NCBI RefSeq assembly: GCF_000429685.1
Contig: NZ_AUCI01000018.1
Coordinates: 1 to 64,000 of the forward strand
From: Salibacterium aidingense DSM 18341
GTDB lineage: Bacteria > Bacillota > Bacilli > Bacillales > Marinococcaceae
Direction: 5' to 3'
Length of the DNA: 64,000 nucleotides
The translations under genes and the position numbers were made by a program. Below the pieces are notes generated by a model, which was not told the DNA's origin, ran no database searches, and saw only the letters and a program-made list of their open reading frames with translations. The first letter of the stretch is position 1, and each line of letters opens with the position of its first letter. Below are positions 58,874 to 64,000 of the stretch, piece after piece.

Positions 58874-59509
58874 TTATTTACTTTCACCGACAATCGTAAA
58901 CCGTTCGTTGATATGTTCTTTGTTCTCTATTTCATCCAGTACGGCAATGGCATAATCAGCGTAACTGATGTAGCTGTTCCCTTCGGAATTAGTAATAAGG
59001 TGATCTTTGCCTTTCTGATAAGTGCCGGTACGTCCTCCCTCATAGTCAAACTCAACCGCCGGGCTGAGGAAGGTCCAGGTCAGGTCCGCAGCGTTCTGGA
59101 GCTGGGCGAGCGCTTTTGCCATGCCGCCGGCCATAGGTTTAATGGCATCAGGAAAATCAGGGGTATCGATCACCTGAGTGGTTTTGTCTTCATCCACATA
59201 CAGACTTGCCGCACCTCCCACCACAAACAGACGCGTATTGGTGCCTTGAAGGGCCTTTGTTAGTACCCGGGCAGCATCAATATGAGGCTGTCCCTGATCT
59301 GGACTGGTTCCAAAGGCATTGACGACCACGTCAAAATTGGATAGATCCTCCTTTGTCAGGTCAAAGATATCTTTTTCGATAACCGGAACGTCATGCTGCA
59401 GTTTCGTGCGGTTCCGGACAATCGCTGTCACCTCATGGCCGCGTTCCTGCGCTTCTTTTAAAATAAGATCCCCTGCTTTGCCTGTTGCGCCAATAATACC
59501 GATATTCAT
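58874..59509 (-). CDS. NAD(P)-binding oxidoreductase (YwnB-like)
   Basis: A 211-residue single-domain atypical SDR/NmrA-like protein with the N-terminal dinucleotide motif GIIGATGKAGDLI (about residues 4-16) and the conserved DVVVNAFGT and WTFLSPAVEF stretches. In Bacillus subtilis YwnB-type proteins are encoded next to the Rrf2 regulator YwnA, as here. The function is probably quinone or aldehyde reduction under thiol stress, but this is not settled for the family. The ATG at 59509 follows GAGGAGG; the longer frame overlaps the operator. A TGTAAC-N7-GTTACA dyad lies just upstream. Confidence 0.82.
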   Translation of the reverse strand: MNIGIIGATGKAGDLILKEAQERGHEVTAIVRNRTKLQHDVPVIEKDIFDLTKEDLSNFDVVVNAFGTSPDQGQPHIDAARVLTKALQGTNTRLFVVGGAASLYVDEDKTTQVIDTPDFPDAIKPMAGGMAKALAQLQNAADLTWTFLSPAVEFDYEGGRTGTYQKGKDHLITNSEGNSYISYADYAIAVLDEIENKEHINERFTIVGESK

Positions 59510-59536
59510 TAGAATTCCTCCTCTGATGATGAAATT

Positions 59537-59555
59537 TGTAACTTTATTTGTTACA
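59537..59555. promoter_or_regulatory. Rrf2-type operator before the YwnB-like gene
   Basis: TGTAAC-TTTATTT-GTTACA, a perfect 6-base inverted repeat with a 7-base spacer. The same dyad with the same spacer lies before the rrf2 gene at 60007. Confidence 0.75.
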
Positions 59556-59579
59556 GGGAGCGGGTGAAAAAACACCTTT

Positions 59580-59990
59580 TCAGGCAAAAAGGTGTTCCAT
59601 TGTTTCTGCCAGCGTCTGCCGGGCGAGTTCGTTCTTCATGGCCTGTTCCGCCCGCTCAAAGCTTGCATTCAGCGTCCGCTGGATGTTTTGGCCGATCGGG
59701 CAGCCGGGGTTCGGTCCGCTATGAATGGAAAATAGATTCTCTTCCGCAAATATCGCTTCATACACCTCGAGCAGGGTGATAGCTTCCGGCGGTTTGGCAA
59801 GTAAAGCTCCTGGTATGCCGGGAGCTGATTCAATCAGTCCGGCTTTGCGGAGCAGGCTGGACAGGCGGCGGATGACCACAGGATTCGTCTGGACACTGCC
59901 TGCAATGTACTCGGATGTCACCCGTTCGCGCGGATGTGACGCGAGTAAAGATAATATGTGAATGGCCACACTGAGCCGGCTGTTAATCAT
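59580..59990 (-). CDS. Rrf2 family transcriptional regulator (YwnA-like)
   Basis: A 136-residue Rrf2 regulator. The N-terminal winged helix (SRLSVAIHILSLLASHP, SEYIAGSVQTNPVVIRRLSSLLRKAGL) is typical. A single cysteine in NPGCPIGQN may be the sensor; there is no three-Cys iron-sulfur set as in IscR or NsrR. It matches YwnA in size and context. The ATG at 59990 was preferred as it starts directly with the first helix; the ATG four codons upstream is possible. The operator dyad TGTAAC-N7-GTTACA just before it suggests autoregulation and joint control of the oxidoreductase gene. Confidence 0.85.
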   Translation of the reverse strand: MINSRLSVAIHILSLLASHPRERVTSEYIAGSVQTNPVVIRRLSSLLRKAGLIESAPGIPGALLAKPPEAITLLEVYEAIFAEENLFSIHSGPNPGCPIGQNIQRTLNASFERAEQAMKNELARQTLAETMEHLFA

Positions 59991-60006
59991 GATGCCCACC
60001 ACGCTT

Positions 60007-60025
60007 TGTAACGAATTTAGTTACA
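60007..60025. promoter_or_regulatory. Rrf2-type operator before the rrf2 gene
   Basis: TGTAAC-GAATTTA-GTTACA, identical in both half-sites and spacer length to the site at 59537. It lies 17 bases before the rrf2 start. Confidence 0.75.
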
Positions 60026-60086
60026 TTTATAATGATAGCATAATAGATAAACGCGGCGTAGTCAATTTATCAATGCAGAGACGGGG

Positions 60087-61022
60087 TCAACTCGTTACAC
60101 ACCGGAAGCCCATATTACCGGTAGAGCTGTCGGGGGTATTCGAACTTCTTGCGGCTACCCGATAACGATTGCAGTATGAATGGTGACATAAGTAGGAGCC
60201 TCCCCGTATAACCCTGGAAGTTTCGGTGTGCGGCTGCCAGTTTTGTTGGAACACATCGCTGCACCACTCCCATACATTGCCGGAAACGTTATATAACCCA
60301 AAAGCATTGGGATAAAAAGCATCTACAGGCGCTGTCCCCATATACCCATCCCGTCCTTCGTTTTCTGTCGGAAAGGCGCCCTGCCATATATTACAGTAAT
60401 GTTGGCCATGCGGGTGAAGCTCATCGCCCCATGGATATTTTTTTTGAGTTAATCCGCCTCGTGCGGCGTATTCCCACTCGACCTCGGTCGGAAGCCGCTT
60501 TCCGGCCCATCTGCAATAGGCGAGAGCATCGTTAAAGGAAACATGGACCACGGGATGGTTCATTCGTTCGGATATATCGGATCCTTTTCCTTCCGGTGCA
60601 TACCAATAAGCATCTTTGACTGGAAGCCACCAGGGAGTTTCCGGGAGATTGGCGTTTAATATCTCCACTTTTTTCCGATGGACAAACTGATAAAAAACAA
60701 ACGACCATTGAAACTCTTCGGCTTCCGTCGTGTACCCTGTCTCTTCTACGAATCGGGAAAAATCTGCGTTTGTGACGGCGAAGGGGTCTATATAGAAAGA
60801 ATCTATAGTTTTCTCCCGTACCGGACCTTCCCCATCCGCCGGAAACCCTTCTTTATCATTGGTGCCCATCAAAAAGGAACCTCCAGGGATGAATACCATC
60901 CCTGTTTTATCTGCCTGTTTGGCTTGAATATTTCCATGTACCGGTTCTATCTCTGTTTTTTCATTATTTGGCGGACGGGATGTGGAACAGCAGGGACTTG
61001 GACTGCGATATTCGTTGGTCAT
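60087..61022 (-). CDS. Formylglycine-generating enzyme (sulfatase maturation)
   Basis: A 311-residue FGE-sulfatase-domain protein. Markers: MVFIPGGSFLMGTND (about residues 42-56), the AYCRWAGKRLPTEVEWEYAARGG block, GNVWEWCSDV and the C-terminal RGGSYLCHHSYCNRYRVAAR (two parts: RGGSYLCHHSYC, NRYRVAAR) with the cysteine pair that binds copper and activates O2. It oxidises the cysteine of a CxPxR motif in a sulfatase to formylglycine. The sulfatase at 62119 has exactly such a motif, so this is its likely partner. The N-terminal 35 residues are polar with a CC pair and are not conserved. The ATG at 61022 follows GGAGG. There is no signal peptide. Confidence 0.92.
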   Translation of the reverse strand: MTNEYRSPSPCCSTSRPPNNEKTEIEPVHGNIQAKQADKTGMVFIPGGSFLMGTNDKEGFPADGEGPVREKTIDSFYIDPFAVTNADFSRFVEETGYTTEAEEFQWSFVFYQFVHRKKVEILNANLPETPWWLPVKDAYWYAPEGKGSDISERMNHPVVHVSFNDALAYCRWAGKRLPTEVEWEYAARGGLTQKKYPWGDELHPHGQHYCNIWQGAFPTENEGRDGYMGTAPVDAFYPNAFGLYNVSGNVWEWCSDVFQQNWQPHTETSRVIRGGSYLCHHSYCNRYRVAARSSNTPDSSTGNMGFRCVTS

Positions 61023-61173
61023 GCAGATACCTCCGTGGGACATATTTCATTGGAAACGCATACAAAAAGCTAAAAAAATATATTGACGAATGTATATAAA
61101 AATTATAACATTAATACAAATCATAATACAAATATTGTTTTTAGCCTTATTCGTTGTATTAGGGGGAAGACCA

Positions 61174-61944
61174 ATGCCCAAAAAAACACCCACTTCTTCT
61201 CACCGTTCCGTAGACTTTGAAAGCGGAATTCCTCTGCATCTGCAGGTGAGAGAAATCATAAGAGAGGAAGCACTGGAAGGAAAACTCATCGATGAAAATG
61301 GAAAAATGCCTACTGAATCTGAGCTGACAGAAAGATTCAACGTCAGCCGGGTGACGGTACGAAACGCCTTGCAGACCTTGGTCAAAGAGGGCATGTTGAT
61401 AAGAGAAAGAGGACGCGGCACGTTTTTGAAAACCAATCAGGCGGAAAACTGGGTTGGGCGTTTAATGGGTTTTACAGAGACGATCCGGGAAGCTGGATAC
61501 AAACCAGATGCAAGAATCCTGGAAAAGGGAATGACAGAAGATTTAACAGAACAAATGAAAAATGACCTGAAGTTTCCTTCAGCCTGGGCTCTAAAAAGGC
61601 TGCGTTATGCCGATGACATTCCCATTGCTATAGAGCATGCCTTTTTCCCGCCAAATATAGGGTGGAAACTCGATCAAGAAGATCTGACTTCGATTGCGAT
61701 GTATCGTTTTTTTGAAGAAACATTGGGAATGCCGCTGAAAGAAGCCCGGCAGGCTATTAGTGCCGTTAACGCCAGTGAATATGAAGCTGAATACCTAAAT
61801 GTTCAGCAGAATCAAGCACTGTTGTATATTGAAAGACTATCGTTCACGGAAGATAAAACACCAGCTGAATTTCTGAGGGCAGTCTACCGTCCTGAGTATT
61901 TTCAATATATGGTACAACTCTCGAGAAAAGTATCCTTTTGGTAA
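61174..61944 (+). CDS. GntR/HutC family regulator with UTRA domain
   Basis: A 256-residue GntR regulator of the HutC subfamily. The winged helix (IPLHLQVREIIREEALEG, PTESELTERFNVSRVTVRNALQTL) is followed by a UTRA effector domain (about residues 105-250, with ALKRLRYADDIPIAIEHAF and LLYIERLSFTEDKTPAEF). The long frame upstream encodes a chance hydrophobic leader; the ATG at 61174 has GGGGGAAG before it. It is divergent from the FGE gene and upstream of the sulfatase gene, so it probably controls both in response to a sulfate ester or its product. Confidence 0.88.
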   Translation: MPKKTPTSSHRSVDFESGIPLHLQVREIIREEALEGKLIDENGKMPTESELTERFNVSRVTVRNALQTLVKEGMLIRERGRGTFLKTNQAENWVGRLMGFTETIREAGYKPDARILEKGMTEDLTEQMKNDLKFPSAWALKRLRYADDIPIAIEHAFFPPNIGWKLDQEDLTSIAMYRFFEETLGMPLKEARQAISAVNASEYEAEYLNVQQNQALLYIERLSFTEDKTPAEFLRAVYRPEYFQYMVQLSRKVSFW

Positions 61945-61946
61945 CG

Positions 61947-61977
61947 GGAGGAAGAAAGAGGTTTTTTGCCTCCCTCT
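61947..61977 (+). terminator. Weak terminator after the GntR-UTRA gene
   Basis: GGGAGG and CCTCCC pair around a 17-base loop, followed by TCTTATT, directly after the stop codon. Confidence 0.4.
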
Positions 61978-61988
61978 TATTTGAAATT

Positions 61989-62002
61989 TGAAAGCGCAAC
62001 CA
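61989..62002. promoter_or_regulatory. Near-match cre site before the sulfatase gene
   Basis: TGAAAGCGCAACCA, flanked by T, differs from the cre consensus at one W position. It lies about 120 bases before the sulfatase start. Confidence 0.3.
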
Positions 62003-62118
62003 CTTATTCCTTTATTCTGTATATTGCTAATATTCGAACTTTATGTGGGAGGTGATGCTTATTCATTTTTACAAAGAAATCACGAGTGTAGGGAAAACCA
62101 TAAAGGAGGTATCCATGG

Positions 62119-63741
62119 ATGACAAATAAACCAAATGTACTTTTGATTCTAAACGATGATATGGGGTATTCCGATATCGGCTGTTATGGCGGGGAGGTGA
62201 ACACTCCCAATCTGGATGAACTGGCAGAGAATGGCTTGAGAATGTCACAGTTTTATAATACCGCCAGATGCAGTCCATCGAGAGCTTCTCTGTTGACAGG
62301 GCTTCACCCGCACCAAACCGGAATTGGGATATTAACGTATGACACAGGGCCGGAAGGATACGCGGGAGATTTAAATAATGAGTGTGTCACGATGGCCGAG
62401 GTATTAAAAGATAATGGATATAAAACGTATTTGAGTGGAAAGTGGCATATCGCAAGCAGTCTGAACGAACCTTCAGATGCCTGGCCGCTGCAGCGGGGAT
62501 TTGACCATTTTTATGGGACGATTATTGGGGCAGGAAGTTTTTATGACCCAAATACATTAACACGGGGAAACGAGAATATAGAACATGAACCAAAAGAAGA
62601 CAAAGACTTTTTTTACACCGATGCGATCAGTGATCAAGCGGCGGAGTATATAAAGGAGCATACCAAAAATAATCCGGACACTCCATTTTTTCAGTATGTG
62701 GCTTATACGGCGCCGCATTGGCCGCTTCATGCTCACGAGGAAGATATTGAAACGTACAAAGGCCGCTTTGATGAAGGGTGGGATAAACTGAGAGAAGAAC
62801 GGATGCAGCGCCTGAAAGACCTTGGGCTTATTGATTCGTCCTGGGAGTTGTCAGCCAGGGATCCCTCTCAGCCGGAATGGAAGCAGGCGGAAAATAAAGA
62901 ATGGCTGCTTCGCTGTATGGAAGTGTATGCTGCACAAATTGACAGGATGGATCAGGGGATCGGACGAATTATAGATTCGTTGAAAGAAACAAACCAGCTG
63001 GAGAATACCGTTATCATTTTTCTTTCTGACAATGGAGCCTGTGCCGAAGATATACCGGATCATGTCACTGCAGAAGAATTGGTAGACCAGCTGCAAATTG
63101 CTAAAAGATATACCCGGAGCGGGGAAGAAGTCATGTTCGGGAATGATCCTGAAATAATGCCCGGCCCTGAAAATACGTATCAAAGTTATGGGCAGGCGTG
63201 GGCGAACCTATCCAATTCTCCGTTTCGTTTATATAAACACTGGGTGCATGAAGGAGGAATTGCGACCCCATTTATTGTTCATTGGCCGGAAGGTATTGAA
63301 GAAAAAGGATCCCTCCGGCATACGCCGGCTCACCTGCCGGATGTGATGGCCACCATTATTGATATGACCGGTGCCGAGTATCCGGGAACTAGAAAGGGGG
63401 AGCCTGTTCTTCCATTGGAAGGCCAGAGTATGATGCCGATTTTTCTTCAGGACAGTTGGGACGTAAAACCCCTTTGCTGGGAACATGAAGGAAATGCCGC
63501 AATACGCATAGGAAAGTGGAAACTAGTAAGAGATTATCCGGGAGACTGGGAATTGTATGACATGGAAAAGGACCGCACGGAATTACATGATCTGGCAGAT
63601 CAATATCCAGATAAGGTCAAAGAGATGAGTGCTGAATATGAAAAATGGGCCGAGCGTTGTCGCGTAGTCCCGAGGGAAAAAATCTTAGAGCTGATGAGAG
63701 AAAAAGGGGCGGCCGCTTTTTGGGAGGAAGAAGATCTCTAA
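62119..63741 (+). CDS. Type I sulfatase (arylsulfatase family)
   Basis: A 540-residue sulfatase. The formylglycine motif is CSPSR starting at Cys51 (ARCSPSRASLLTG). Metal ligands are likely Asp13 and Asp14 (LILNDDMGYSD) and the later FLSDNGAC Asp-Asn pair; SGKWHIA carries the usual Lys and His. There is no signal peptide, so the enzyme is cytoplasmic and the sulfate ester must be imported, fitting the TRAP-type binding protein encoded next. The start at 62119 was chosen because an ATG four bases earlier in another frame stops after four codons. The substrate is unknown; choline sulfate and aryl sulfates are both possible. Confidence 0.92.
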   Translation: MTNKPNVLLILNDDMGYSDIGCYGGEVNTPNLDELAENGLRMSQFYNTARCSPSRASLLTGLHPHQTGIGILTYDTGPEGYAGDLNNECVTMAEVLKDNGYKTYLSGKWHIASSLNEPSDAWPLQRGFDHFYGTIIGAGSFYDPNTLTRGNENIEHEPKEDKDFFYTDAISDQAAEYIKEHTKNNPDTPFFQYVAYTAPHWPLHAHEEDIETYKGRFDEGWDKLREERMQRLKDLGLIDSSWELSARDPSQPEWKQAENKEWLLRCMEVYAAQIDRMDQGIGRIIDSLKETNQLENTVIIFLSDNGACAEDIPDHVTAEELVDQLQIAKRYTRSGEEVMFGNDPEIMPGPENTYQSYGQAWANLSNSPFRLYKHWVHEGGIATPFIVHWPEGIEEKGSLRHTPAHLPDVMATIIDMTGAEYPGTRKGEPVLPLEGQSMMPIFLQDSWDVKPLCWEHEGNAAIRIGKWKLVRDYPGDWELYDMEKDRTELHDLADQYPDKVKEMSAEYEKWAERCRVVPREKILELMREKGAAAFWEEEDL

Positions 63742-63779
63742 TTTGAAAAGCTCGCTAAAAACAAAAGGGGGAAGATGTG

Positions 63780-64000
63780 ATGAAAGGAAAAACGGTATTT
63801 TTTCTGCTGGTGATAGTTCTGACTTCTGGATTGATCATGGCATGTGGTTTGGATACGACAGAAGAAGCTCCTTCTTCTGAAGAAAATGCTGGTTCCAATG
63901 AGGAAGGTGCTACAGAAGAAGAAACAGCAGATAACACGAATCAGGAAGCTGAGTATACGTTTGAGATGGCTAACGTTCTGCCGGAAGATGATGTCACCGG
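63780..64000 (+). CDS. Partial lipoprotein, probably a TRAP solute-binding protein (DctP), cut by the window end
   Basis: The first 73 codons of a gene that runs off the window. A lipoprotein signal peptide ends LIMAC (Cys20) and is followed by an acidic Glu/Ser/Asn-rich linker, then YTFEMANVLPEDD, which resembles the first beta-strand of DctP proteins. The same layout is seen in the proteins at 33386 and 55806. AAAGGGGGAAG precedes the ATG, 38 bases after the sulfatase stop. It probably imports the sulfate ester used by the sulfatase. Confidence 0.7.
   Translation, partial: MKGKTVFFLLVIVLTSGLIMACGLDTTEEAPSSEENAGSNEEGATEEETADNTNQEAEYTFEMANVLPEDDVT

Overview
The window looks like a chromosome segment of a mid-GC member of the Bacillaceae, probably a salt- or alkali-adapted one. 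The reasons are strong AGGAGG-type ribosome sites, a YjcZ-type mini-protein, a DUF2512 protein, CcpA-type cre sites, a sigma-54 (SigL-type) promoter with its activator, an NhaC Na+/H+ antiporter, Glu/Ser-rich lipoprotein linkers, and a complete ComQXPA quorum-sensing locus. No rRNA, tRNA, CRISPR array or intact insertion sequence was seen.

Region 1 (1-9.1 kb): small sporulation and envelope genes, a LysE exporter, then a co-directional run of a HisC-like aminotransferase, NhaC, a GNAT acetyltransferase, a 2-oxoacid dehydrogenase set (E1alpha, E1beta and an E2 that has lost its catalytic motif) and a PHB-depolymerase-like esterase. Region 2 (9.6-28.2 kb): a homoprotocatechuate (4-hydroxyphenylacetate) meta-cleavage island. 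It holds hpaF, split hpaG, GntR and LysR regulators, then hpaE, hpaB, hpaD, an aldehyde dehydrogenase, hpaC and a one-domain FAD synthetase. A Rieske dioxygenase with its AraC regulator, reductase and ferredoxin follows. After that comes a second hpaE-hpaD-ALDH triad whose hpaD is frameshifted and whose ALDH has lost its first half. Region 3 (28.2-36.4 kb): a sigma-54 activator divergent from an ALDH / CMD / HIBADH-like / EthD / TRAP transporter operon with a textbook -24/-12 promoter.

Region 4 (36.4-49.5 kb): a nine-gene leftward operon that looks like an exopolysaccharide factory. It has a processive GT2 synthase, a UDP-HexNAc dehydrogenase, dedicated GlmS and a shortened GlmU, a HEAT-repeat membrane protein, a pseudo-receiver, a glycosidase-like lipoprotein and a membrane TIM-barrel-like protein. 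A divergent secreted two-domain paralogue of the last one lies beside it. Region 5 (49.8-54.2 kb): comA, comP, comX and comQ. The 57-residue comX pheromone precursor is easy to miss and was read directly from the DNA. Region 6 (54.8-64 kb): a DapA-family aldolase with a second TRAP transporter, an Rrf2/NAD(P)-binding pair with matching operators, and a formylglycine-generating enzyme / GntR-UTRA / sulfatase / third TRAP cluster cut by the window end.

A near-identical AT-rich operator (TNATATAT, six bases, ATATATAATA) lies in front of six transcription units in regions 2, 3 and 6, including the gntR gene itself. This suggests that one GntR/FCD regulator ties the aromatic pathway, the Rieske system, the sigma-54 locus and the DapA-TRAP operon into one regulon. 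cre sites add catabolite control. The quorum-sensing locus sits directly beside the polysaccharide locus, so a density-controlled matrix polymer is a reasonable hypothesis, but no clear ComA box was found there.
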